Both the position numbers and the translations under genes were made by a program. The notes beneath the pieces are model-generated. The model ran no database searches, was not told the origin of the DNA, and saw nothing but the letters and a program-made list of their open reading frames with translations. Source: Daphnia pulex (Eukaryota; Arthropoda; Branchiopoda; Diplostraca; Daphniidae). Taken from it: a stretch of 64,000 nt of DNA. Location of the stretch: positions 1,922,001-1,986,000 of the forward strand of contig NC_060027.1 in NCBI RefSeq assembly GCF_021134715.1, in the 5' to 3' direction. This document shows, one piece after another, positions 34,322 through 45,759 of this stretch. How positions within the stretch are numbered: position 1 is the first letter of the stretch; each line of letters begins with the position of its first letter.

Positions 34322-37300
34322 ATGCCTTTATCAGTCGCAATGCCGTGCGGATTCGAAGAAAATCTGATGGATTTCGAATGCAGTGGTGGTGGTGGAGTGG
34401 CGGGAAGTTGGGGGTCTGGCGGCCACACAGTGACGGACTTTGACCATCCCGACCCGCTCCTGATGGTCTCCCTCAACCCAAAAGATCATCACAGCAACGA
34501 CGGAATAGGAGCAATTGCAGGTCAGTTTTTTTAAATTTAAAAACCCCCCTCAAACAAATTCCGATTTCCCTTTTTTTCTGTCGGTTGTTTTGTCACGTCT
34601 TGGCCCACTTTGAGAGAGAGAAAATGGCGTTGACGAAGAAGAAGAAGAAGAAATGTTTCAAGTGAAATATAACAAACGGAAGGAGAGAGAAGGAGAAGGG
34701 CCGAGGGAAAGTAGGGTGCCCCCTTCTCCACCAGTCGCTCTGGCGGGGGCCGTGGCCAACTAAAAATGAAACACAACCAAACTTGGGTGAAACCAAGTCG
34801 CTATTGCTCGGTGTGGTGGTGGTGGTTTTGCGTGGTCGATAGGTGGCGACCTTGCCTTATGAAGGCAATCACGTGTGTGTGTGTGAGTGACGTCACTTGA
34901 CGCGCTCACACCGGCCATTTTTTTTTTAATTCAATTCAGGTGACACAAATTTTTGTTTTAAGGTCGGACACAAAATCGCACATCGAGGTCAAGGTCGAGC
35001 CAATTTTTTTTTTCGCAGACGATGATCACGGCCGTTGCAAAGAAAAAATTCGCCATTTACGGGAAAGTGGGGTGCAACCCCCCCTGCAGTCAAGGTTTTG
35101 AGGAAATGGGCAGATCACAAAATGGCGACCGCTACGTGATAAAGATGTGAATGCTATAACTGATTGAGGCCGCTTTGTTGATTTAAAAAACCCAAGTTCC
35201 ACCGAAAAATTCTCCCACAAGTTTCTCCAATAAAATAAAATTCGTGAAAAAAAAACGGGAAAATAAAAAAAAACCAAAATAAGTAACACACGCTACAGCA
35301 CTACCAACGGCACAGCAGACGCACGCAGATGTTTTTAATTTGCGGTTCTCCTCTTGGCTGGTGGTTTTCTTCTTTAAAAGGCGAAGGGAAAAAAATGATG
35401 TTGCCGAAACCCGTCGAACCTGATATACCGCTACGTTGTCGGCGGGAGTCTGGGTGAAAGTTTACACATTTTTCTTATTTTTCAAAATGGCGAATCAAAA
35501 TATATCTCAAATCAATCGTGAAATTTAAATCAAATAAAATCTGTATAGCCTCAAGACTTGAATTTCGAGTTCCATGCAACAACTAGATCATCTGATAATA
35601 ATAATAATAATATTTTATCAAGCCAGAAATAATAAGAAGAGAGAGATCGTCCTGGTTTCGTTCGTGTCTTCCAGTTTTTACCTAGAAAGAAAAAATATTT
35701 TTGCACCTGGCGTTGTGATGATGACACCTGGCGCTGTGCCGACACCCCTCTCTCCTTGACTTCGTGTGTGGGGTGGAATCTAGGACTAAATAACCTCCCC
35801 CCCCTTCTCTACTGAAAATATTATAATTTCATTTCAGTCACCACCTCGTTATATCAGTAAAAAGTTCATTGGCTAGTTCAAGCGTAAACAAAAATGGTGG
35901 ACAACTTATTGTCAGGGTGTGTGTACCAACCGCTGCTCGTCTGTTAAACAAAAAAAAGAAATAACCAAGGTCAATTACCCCACGATATATCCCTCACTCT
36001 GTTGTGTGTGTGTGTGAAGGTAGAGAGAGACGTGTTTTACCTTTTGTGTCTTTGTGTTGTGTGTGTAGAGAAAATCTCCCGATCCAGTAGCCCGAGGGCG
36101 TTTGGAATCATGCAACCTTATCTGTTTCTCTTTTTTCTTCTTTCCCTAAAGACATTACATGGCTGTTGAGACGCCGTGCGTATAGAGAGAGAGAGAAAAA
36201 AAGGGGGCGTGAGTCCCGATGGACACACGGCCAAAAAAATAAAAGAGGAGAGTTGAAGAGTTCCAAGGTCAATCAACCGAGAAAAACCCAAAAAAAACAA
36301 TTTAGCATCTTGTCAGAAAAATCAACTCGAATTTCTTTTTTTTTTTTAATAAATTTGATGTTGACGAGAAATTTGCATATTAAATTTCAAATCAAATGAT
36401 TTGACGTAAAAATAAGATTTTTTCAAGAGTGGGAGGAGTCGAAGGAGAAAAAGGTTGAAAAACCGTGAGCCGGCCGCCCGTCACGGTCAGCCGGAAGTGG
36501 CAACAAGAAACTAAGAAGAAGAAGTTAACGTCAACGACCTCTTTTGGGTTTTCTTCTTTTTCAAAAAAACAACAACAAAATGAATAACAAGTCGCTTCTT
36601 TTGCAGATGGGCGCGCGTGTATCCCCCTCCAACAAATCTCACGGTCTTATTTATTTCTCTCCCGGAATGATCGGGTTTGACCAGGGCCGCAGGACTATAG
36701 ACGAATAAAAATCACGTTTCCCGTCTTACACGTAATTGACAGACGTTTCAAATAATTGATTTCATTTAAAAACAAAATCCGTTTTTTTATTATTATTTTT
36801 TCTTTCCCCATCCGTCGAAGTCATCCGCCGTGTAACGTAACACTCGCGACAACAGAGAACAAACTTGAAACCATTTTATTTTGTCGACCCCTCCTGAAAT
36901 GTCTGTGACACACACACACACGGAATCATCACCACAACTTCCGTTTGCCTTTTAAAAAACGAACAAGTCTAGTGACGTATATTTTTTCCCCAGTTTCCAG
37001 AATAATCTCGTGGGGTCCCTCCATCGTCTCTGACGCATCCGGAATGCGTCTCTAGACTACCAGGGGAAGAGACGTACACATATGATTGACTCGACGTGAC
37101 GTGTTTGTCGAACGAGAAAAGAAAAGAAAATGGTTTTTTTGTTGTTTAACTATCGATTATTAACGTTTGGCTCTTTTATTTTCTTTTTTAAAAAAGGATC
37201 GAAAACGGATTTGTCGTCTAGTTGGTGTCGGAACAGTAACAGCCGGTCGTCATCCATGAGCGGATTAGCCGGAAGCGGATCATCATCAACACCAGGCAAC

Positions 37301-38437
37301 AACAGTAGTTGTAACACTAGTACAACTACTACCAGCAGCAATAGTAGCACTTGCAACAGCAGTGGCGGATTGAGTTCATCGTCCTACTGCCGCCGGCTGG
37401 GCTCGGCATCCAACAGCAGCCGACGCAGCGCCACATTTCAACTGTGGAGTCCGCGCTTGAGGCTGCGGGACGAGCGCAAACGCGTCCTGAAATTGTCGCT
37501 GGCCAAATTGAGGCGGATCGACGATGCGGAATCGTGTCTCAGACGGTCCGTCTTGCTCAACAACACGTTGAGGCGGTTGCAGCGCGACGCCAGAGACGAG
37601 AAATCCGGCGGCGGACAGAACAACAACCACGTCATTTCGTCGGCCGGTGAAAACGACTGCAGCAGTCGACTCCACCAACAACATCCGGCCGTGAGACTGT
37701 CGTCGTCGTCGTCGGAAGAAGATAACAACAACCATCAGGCGGAATTGCAGACGATGCGGTCGCTGCTGAGCTGCGACGAGTTGCCGCTGTTGAATTCCGG
37801 ATCGTCGATGGCCGGCGGAGATTTGTCGATGGTGGAAAACGGTGGAAGCCAATCACGGGGGCCGGCCGGATCCATCAAGCGACGGCGGACGTCGTCTGAC
37901 GTCACGGACGATTTGGCGGCCTCGCTGGCCGCCGCCGGATCGTCGTCTTCATCGCTGGACTCGTCGTGCGGCGGATTGAATTTTGGCGATTTGTATCTGC
38001 CGCCCACGCCGCGCATGATCTCGTCGCTCGAGGACGAGGAAGAGGCCGCCGAGGCGTGGCAGTGCGTCAAGAGGCCAAAGATCAGCAACAGCACTGCCGG
38101 AAGTGACGTCAGTGGGCGGAACCGACCCGCTTTACGTCCGTGTAACTCTTTACCGTCACTGACGACGTCATCATCATCATCCAACACCGCAACTAGTTCT
38201 TCTTCTTCTTCATCATCTAATCAAAATAATTCGCCCATTCTCACCGGATATACTTCGTGTTTGACTTCCGGACTCTCCCTCATCAACGGATCCAACTCTT
38301 CCTCGTCGGCAGCCGCCGCTGCAGCCGCCGCCGCCGCTGCCGCCCAGCAGTCTACCTACTCGTGCGGCCAGTCTTCGCTCTTTGGAGAACTTCAGTCGGT
38401 CGTCTTCCATTCACTCATCACATCATTAGAATCGTAA
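34322..38437 (+). CDS. tara: SERTA-domain transcriptional co-regulator, taranis homologue
   Basis: Exon 1 is 34322-34520, ending in phase 1 at donor GTCAGT. Exon 2 is 37197-38437, preceded by TTTTCTTTTTTAAAAAAG. The product is 479 residues. The SERTA motif lies at about residues 158-197 (DERKRVLKLSLAKLRRIDDA, then ESCLRRSVLLNNTLRRLQRD), which is diagnostic of the SERTAD/TRIP-Br family. The single insect member is taranis, a nuclear cofactor linking chromatin and E2F-type transcription with cell-cycle and sleep control. Exon 1 is acidic and Gly-rich. Exon 2 has long Ser/Asn runs, an acidic EDEEEAAEAW patch, a 13-residue alanine tract and a C-terminal LFGELQSVVFHSLITSLES. The homopolymer runs are unusually many. 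Which of the early methionines (34322 or 34340) starts translation is uncertain. Confidence 0.9.
34521..37196 (+). other. 2.7-kb intron of the taranis homologue
   Basis: Bounded by GTCAGT and AAAAAAG. It contains GT/CA and GA microsatellites and no supported exon. It is much longer than most introns in the window (50-110 bp), so it may hold regulatory elements or an alternative promoter. Confidence 0.7.
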
Positions 38438-38468
38438 AAACAAAATCTTACAAAAAAATTTTTTTTTT

Positions 38469-38527
38469 CATCCGCCCGGAATTTTTTTTTCATCCGCCCG
38501 GAATTTTTTTTTTCATCCGCCCGGAAT
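38469..38527 (+). repeat. Three tandem 22-23 bp units in the taranis 3' UTR
   Basis: CATCCGCCCGGAA followed by a T9-T10 tract occurs three times in a row, the third truncated into GAATGAAAAAAAAAATTC. It begins about 30 nt after the stop codon. Confidence 0.85.
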
Positions 38528-41500
38528 GAAAAAAAAAATTCACTCTGTAAAACCGCCGTTGTGTGTCTTTATTGACCGCCATCATCATATGATACCCGTG
38601 TCCTTTCTCTCTCTCTTTACTCTCTATTCTCCCCCTCCTCTTCTTCCCATTCTTCCGGTTATTGATTCCGGTTTCCCCCTTTCTCTCTCTGGCCCTACCC
38701 CATTCATTTTACGTTCGAAGAGGGGAGGGGAGTAAGGAAAGTAAGTGAAGGGGGAAGTAGAAGAAGATCATTCGCACTTTTTCTGGTGGAAGGTGTGTAT
38801 GTGTGTGTGCCATCCATCGTTAAAAAACAAAAAAAAAGATCCGGAATGTGTGTGTAGAAACAAAAATGCCAGTTCTTAACGCCGGAATTCCGGAATCCGC
38901 GCACACTGTGCCATCATTTTTGTTTTTTAATGACTAGCTCGGAATTCCGGCCATTTCTCTCCATTGATTGGATGTGTTTATCTTCTATCCTTGTAAATAA
39001 AACACACACACACATACGTTATTATTCTAATAATCTCTCCTTAAATGAAAATTACAAAAAAAAATTTAAAATTTAAATTTTCTCTCTCATCACACGTGAA
39101 TAGAAAAGAGACAAATCGATTCTGTGACCATTTTTTCGAAGCCATTGTACATTAAATAGCGCCGCCGCACTCTTGACCCAATTCAAATTCTGTTTTTTTG
39201 TTTTCTTTCGGTTTGAAATTTCTTTTTCGTCTCTTCTTATCGACTCACTCTAAAATATTCCAACCGCACGATCCTATAGAATCAATCAAAGGGGAAATGT
39301 AATAATAATTCTAAATTGATGAGAGAGAGAAAATTCAACAACGACCTGTATAGCAAAAGTCACTTTTTTTGTTTTTTTGAAAAGTTCCCGCCTAATTTGT
39401 TTTTTCACACGAAACACAAAATTTTTTTGAATTAGAAAAATGTCCTGAATTTTTTTTTTATATGTTTATTGATTTCGGGAGTTTATCGCACCGTTCGTCA
39501 CGGAACAATTCCACGTGCACACGTACACAAAAAAAATCGCCATTTTCTTTATAAAATAAAATAAAAATAAAAAATAAAAATAAATTGTTTCACCGGAGGG
39601 GGGAGTGGAAAAAGGAGGAAAGAAAAGAAGAAGAAAAAAAAAGGTTCGACCGTCGTAAATTGGCGTGAAAGTTTCGCCCAATTTCCACTACCACCCTCTC
39701 ACAATTGACACATTGTGTATTTCTATTTGTTATTATACACGCGGGTTGGGATGAATTATCGTTTGTTTCTTTTGTTTTAATTCCTTCTGGGTAGATACGA
39801 AAATTAAAATTTAAAAAATAAATAAAAAAAAAAAAGAATTACCCCACCCCCTCAATTTTGTTTCTCGTCCTTGCGTGTGTGTGTAATCATCAGCTGAGTT
39901 TGTGTATACTGTTTTTCTCTCTCTCTCTCTCTTTGCTGCGTATATTACCAAATATATAAAAATATATCTACTATAAAAAAAAGTAAGACTTGATGAGACT
40001 TTTTTTCTTGATGTAATTATATTGGCCAAAATGTAGGTCGATATGTTGTTGTTGCTGTTTGAAACCGACAGACGACCAACGGTACATTTTTGTGTGTTTT
40101 TTAAAAAAAGAAGAAGGAAAATGAAAAAAATTGTTCAGTCTCGGCCGGATAAGTTCCCGGTTGTGACCTCCATTGCGTTCGTTCGTGTGTCTTGCGTAAA
40201 AGTGGAACGGCTAATCTTCTTTTGATATCGTACCCTCTATACTACTCCTTTTTTTTCCTAGAGGGGGGGGGGAAACTAATGAACACACGACGACACACAC
40301 GACCAAATAAATGAAAAAAAAAGAAAAAACCAAAATGGCGCGTATTTTGAACGAAAAAAAAGTTTTTGAAGTGGTAACAGCCGCTGTGTGCATATATAAC
40401 GGAAGTTGTGTGCGTGTGTATGCCGTAACGGCTGGTATTTTAAATCATTCTCCCGCGGGAGTTTCTTTTCCTTTTATTTCTTGTCTTCCTGTGACGTCAC
40501 AAGCCAAAACAAATCCAAAAGGAGAGAGGGGGGAAACTGAGAGAGAGAAAATAAAATAAAATTCAAAATGCCTTGAACACACACACAACTGTGCGCGGGA
40601 GTGTTTATAAATAGTAAGAGGAGAGTCTGTGAGGATCGTCGTCACGCGTTCGTATTTCTCGGGTCGGCGATTTATTTCCCCCCCACCACCAAAAACATCG
40701 GGTGTAGAATTTGTGTCTCTTTTTCTTTACTCTATCGAGTGGTGGTGGCCAGCCCTCACGGCTAATCGATACGGATATATACATGTGGGAGAGAGAGAAA
40801 CGACTAGGTTGCCCCCATGTATGGGTGGGGGGCGCTGCTCCGGTACGGTACTACATCCGTACGAAAGTATTTGATCCATCGCGCAGAAAGAAAAGAGAAA
40901 AAAACTTCAAAGGAGATCAAAAATTCTGTGTTCGGTAAGGGGAATCATATATGCACATTCTGCGAGCTTCTCTCTATTTAAAAAAAAAGATAGAAATATT
41001 TTTTCTCTCTCCAGCTGATGTGGAATTTCACCGACTCCTGGGCTCCTGACTTTGTCTTTGATCTTTCCTCCTCCTCCTTTCGTGCTGCTGCATATGTATA
41101 TATATATATCCTTTGACGATGTCGTCGTTTACAGCCCCGGCCCCTCTTGTCAATGTGATTACTTGTGATTGTCGGCCATTGAAAGATATATCCCTTTCCA
41201 TGTTTTGTGTGTGTGAGCGCTCCTGATGAAAGGGGGGAACGTCGTCGTCGTCGTCGTTTCTAGGAGAAAAGAAATAAAAGGTTTGGGGAGAAGGAAACCG
41301 GGCGATGGGTGGGTGGGACGATGCGGAACCGATTCATAGAGGGCACGACTTATCGATCCGGAATTGTGTGTGTGTGTGTCGACTCACAGCTCACATGTAG
41401 AGAAAAGGAGAAGTCTGTGAGAGCAGATCGGCATTCAATGTGTGCATGATTATTGATCATATCGCACACACACACACACACACTCGGTGGCTTGTTGGCT

Positions 41501-42909
41501 CCTTAATGACCCTCCTCGCTGCCTTTTATGTCAACACACAAAAGGGATATATTATTACGTAGTATATATATATCTAGAAAGTAACCAGCATAATTGAAAC
41601 GTTCCGGTCAACCACTGACCAACTGAAAGACTTGACTGACTTGTGTTATTATGAAAAGAATCAATGATGTTATAACATTCATTTTAAGAAATAACAATAA
41701 TGAATATATAGCTTTCCCTTTTTCTTTTTATTTATAAGATTTCTTTTTTGAATTTGTTGAATTTATTTTTAAAAAGATAACAAACAAAAAAAAAGAACTG
41801 TGGAGACTGGAGAGATTATTTGATTTTATCTGGCAACCCGCCTGTCAAAAGCAGACGAAAACTTGACTTGACGAAAAAGTTTTCTTTTCTTTTGGCTCTC
41901 AAGTTCCCGCGCCAGTTGTCAACAACCCAAGGGTTTTGTGTGCGCGGCCTTGTCTCTCATGCGGAGGTAATCAAGTGGAAAAAGAGGAATTATATACTAC
42001 CTCTGGGGGAAAAGGAAATCGATCCGTTTCCCTTTTTTTCTCTTGGGGGATTTTCTTTCTACCTGTTTCCTAGGATAGCAAAGCAGGTAAGTGGTAGAGG
42101 AATTCTTTTTTTTTTCTTTTATTTCTATTTTGACGTCATTCTTTTTGCTCATTTGACTAATCCTGTTAGAACTTGTGTGCACGTGGACTTATCAGTTTGT
42201 GAAATCTCTCTCGGTCGGATAAAACAGGTATATATTTTGCATGTATTTTTAGGAAATCATCGACACGTTTCGAAACACACTTGTCCCGTTGGAACGTGAA
42301 CATTTTCTACTTCCTTGCACACACACACACAGAAGCAAATGGTGTTTCGTGGTTGGGGAGATGTGAGCAGCCAGCAGCTGCCTGCTTATTTGCGTGAACT
42401 CATAAAATGGTGGGGAGAACACACACCATGCTGTCACCGATTTGAAAATCTTGATGCAGAATGAGGCCAATCGTGTTTCACCATGCTTGCTGATTCCAAT
42501 GAAGACTGTGATGATTGGGAGATATTTTATTGGAGCCCTGCATTCATCATCATAATAATACCTCATTCCTTCCATAAATCTGCAATGCAGTTTTTCAAGG
42601 TAAACTGTTGATGAGGGCCAGAGATTATTGGTGTCACATATTTTAGATTCCTAACCTACTTTCGTTCTTTTTTAGTTCTCCAATGGGACACAGTTTCCAC
42701 ATTATGACCTGCAATCAAAACTCGAGGCATTTGATTGACATTTCCTAGTGGATTTGTTAAAAACGTTAAGAAATTCATTACACGGAATCTGGAACTAGGG
42801 CACATTATAAATGAGCTATTGCCAGACAAAAGAAAAGTTGATGGGCAACTATTCAGCAGTGGTTGGTAAAAACAGTAATTTATTCTTTTTCAATTATTCA
42901 ACAGTGAAT
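38528..42909. other. Noncoding region between taranis and the neprilysin array
   Basis: No supported gene. It contains the rest of the taranis 3' UTR, many poly-A/poly-T tracts, CA/GT repeats (for example 41464-41482), GTC repeats near 41241 and GA runs. A 159-codon open frame at 41820-42299 has no recognisable content. Confidence 0.5.
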
Positions 42910-44850
42910 TTACCAAAGAACACATTTATTTAGACGATTCATTGGAGTGCCGGCGCCACATTTGAATTCGCGGACAAAGTCTTCATTATTCGACAGCGTT
43001 CCGATGACGCGGAAGCGATGCGGACTGTGAGGATCCGTTTCCACCATGTTGCTCAGCCCTTCGGGAGTGTTAACTCCACAGAAGCTGTTGGCATAGGCCA
43101 AGAAGAAAACTTGTTCGGGAGTCATATTCTGGAATTGACTGGGATCGCTGCCTCCGTTTGCTGCCACATTAGTAGCGGTAAGCCCTGAAAGCTTCTCTGA
43201 CTCCTCCGTTATCCGCAATATTTTCGCCCTGGGTGTTGATTCCATTTAACTTGAATTTCCACGAAATTCAAATTAGATTTATTAAGGCTAAATGTTCAAA
43301 TTTGAATATCAAGAAGTTACTCTGGTTTCATTGAGGACGGTGTAATTGGAGTATTGATCTATGAAGCATTTGGATCGCACTTGATACTTTTCCAGCGTTT
43401 TCTCCGTCCACCACTGAACCGTATTGCCGTTTTTATCGCTCTGTCGACCTTTTCAAATCAATATCGAATGACTGTGGGCTATTCTTTTAAAGTTGATGGC
43501 GATTTACCTTGGTCGTCAAATCCATGCGTGATTTCATGACCAATCATGCTACCCATAGCGCCGTAATTTATTGCTCTATTTGAAATATATTTAAGGCATT
43601 TAAATTTGTGTATCCTAAGTACTAGGATTTTGAGAAATACTTACGCTGATCGTCCCTTTGCGAAATTTGGAGCTTGTAGAATCGCAGCTGGAAAAGCTTC
43701 AAGTAAATTTTATTAGGCATGTTTTAATTACGCAATGACATCAATCAACTTACTAGTGGAGTTGGTGGTGCTAGCGTAAAAAGCGTTAACAACTGTCGGC
43801 TCTTCATCCCATCTAAATATTGTTTTGTTAAATCAATGAACATAACATATTTTTTTAATTTGTGAAATTCAAGATCTTTACTCATTGCGATCAGGTTTGC
43901 TGCGAAGGGATGCAAGTTCATTTTTGTTGACCGATGCGTAGACTTGTTGAACGTTGCAGAAATGGCAACCAGTCGATGTTGTTGGAATCTATAAATAGAT
44001 TTCGTTTTATTTGTTGTTATTATTATATACGAACAGTTGAGCATGCGCCGTATGTTTTTACCCCGTTATAATAATCTTCAAGGGATTTTTTATTCTTTAT
44101 CCACGGCGGGTAGCCGACAAATTCGATCATGGCGTCGACTTTGTCTTTGGCTATTGATTTTGTGTCTGAATCCATCCACGTTGCGTCGCTGACAAGAGAT
44201 TTAAAAGCCGTTTTCAAATTTGCGATCATGGTTTTAATCTGTAAAATTCAATCAGTTTAATATTTTTAAAAACAAGACCAGACAGCGATTCTTATTTGAT
44301 TAAGAAAATAACCTCTTTAACGGATTCATCATCAAAAACATTTTGCACGTAAACTGAACCGAGGGCGTAACCCATGAGATCGTTTATGACGTCGACGCAT
44401 TTACTCGACCTATTTCCAACCAAAAACATTACTCGGGCTAATCGCATGACGTAATTTTTTTGAGTTTACAAACCTGGAGGTTGGTTTCAAAATCCCTTCA
44501 TTCACTTTTGCGAATTCAAATTGTAAATCAGCCATCCGTTGATGGTGTGACACGGATCAACTGTCGTATCCATAGCTTCGACAAGCTCGTTCTTCGCTAG
44601 TGTTATCAATTCAAATTCCAGCCAGTAAAATCTAGAAAACTCTATCACTCGAATTGGATTGTACCTGTCATGTCGGCATCTTGGGAGTACGCAGGTAGAC
44701 CATGCATATGAATGATTCGAAAACAAAAGACGCAATAACAATGTGCAAAAGTGCCAATCTAAATTGCGATTTGAAACAAAACAAAAATGAATTATGATCA
44801 ACCTGTCACTTTTCTCTCAATTGTAACATGTAGCAATACTTGTTGGCCAT
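42910..44850 (-). pseudogene. M13 neprilysin copy A, pseudogene
   Basis: Retained parts: a start region at 44850, exon-2-like hydrophobic sequence, EAMDTTVDPC, then a jump to QRMADLQFEFAKVNEG, and the downstream exons through the C terminus ([10 protein letters not shown], stop at 42910). The zinc site HEITH (43524-43538) and ENIADNGG are present. Lesions: exon 2 is out of frame relative to copy C and meets TGA; an internal deletion at about 44545-44552 fuses exon 3 to the exon some 260 residues later and shifts the frame; one extra base near 43170 creates TAA inside the AYRYY motif. A full peptidase cannot be made. It is closest to copy B. Confidence 0.85.
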
Positions 44851-45759
44851 TTTTGAGGATTTTCTCGGAGAGTGTTGTCAGGTACCAGTGGTGATCTCTG
44901 CCACCCACTGACTACTAACGCTCGTACTTTATACGAGTCCGAAGGCTACGCTTTTATAGTTTTGCTAACATGTTGAACACACACGTGTAGAAAATGTTGA
45001 GAAAATGGTCCGTCATTTCGAATTCCAGATGCATAGAATCAGCGTGAGTCTGGTAGAAACTGGACGACAATCGGAGACGGTACCAGGATTGATTGTATGC
45101 AATTGGATGTTCACTAATAATTCTTCTCTTCTCTGATTTGGGGGGCAATAACTTAACTCCGATGCAAGTCATGCCAGTACAAAATGCAGAGACGTCGCCG
45201 GCTGTCACCTTATCTATTTCATTCAAGGTCGACACACCCTTTTGCCCCACCTGTTTTTATATGGAGTTGCTGATTATTTCCAAATCCAATCTCTTGAGAA
45301 ACATTTGAGAATTCGGTTTTGAATAATTTAGGCGAGTCCAGGGCATGAAAACGACACGGAAAAATGGAATGAACCTTGTTTCTGGCATGCCCTGATTTAA
45401 TATTTGTTCACCTGCTTTTTTAGCTTACGGACGGCGTAGCCTGAAAACACCACAATGCACACTGATGAGAGTCCTTCATGTGTTATATCGTTATAATGCA
45501 CTCAACACTCGCTCTCGATCCAGATCGAGACTGAATATTACAAAATTGTCGTTAGTATATTTTACACGAATATCTCGTGTGTCAGGTGACTGCCCATCTA
45601 TTGGATTTCACAATAAATTCGCCAGAAGGTTCGGTTTTTGCCTTGACCACTTTGTTGCGGTTGAACGTTTCAGTAATTTTTTAAAAAATTGAGTTTACAT
45701 TACTGGGATTACTAAAGAAAACAGAAATTTATTCTTTCCAATCATTCAACATCGACTTT
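44851..45759. other. Spacer between neprilysin copies A and B
   Basis: Contains the copy A promoter (ACTATAAAAG read on the minus strand, at 44951-44960) and the copy B 3' flank. No other gene is supported. Confidence 0.5.
44951..44960 (-). promoter_or_regulatory. TATA box of neprilysin copy A
   Basis: ACTATAAAAG on the minus strand. It is followed about 30 nt on by GCGTTAGTAGTCAGT, the initiator-like block shared with copies B and C. Confidence 0.6.

Noticed and set aside
41820..42299. 159-codon open frame
   Set aside because: Interrupted in character by Phe/Tyr runs from T tracts, with no conserved motif or promoter.
42333..42455. 41-codon open frame beginning MVFRGWGDVSSQQL
   Set aside because: Protein-like in part but too short, with no family, and lying next to a microsatellite.
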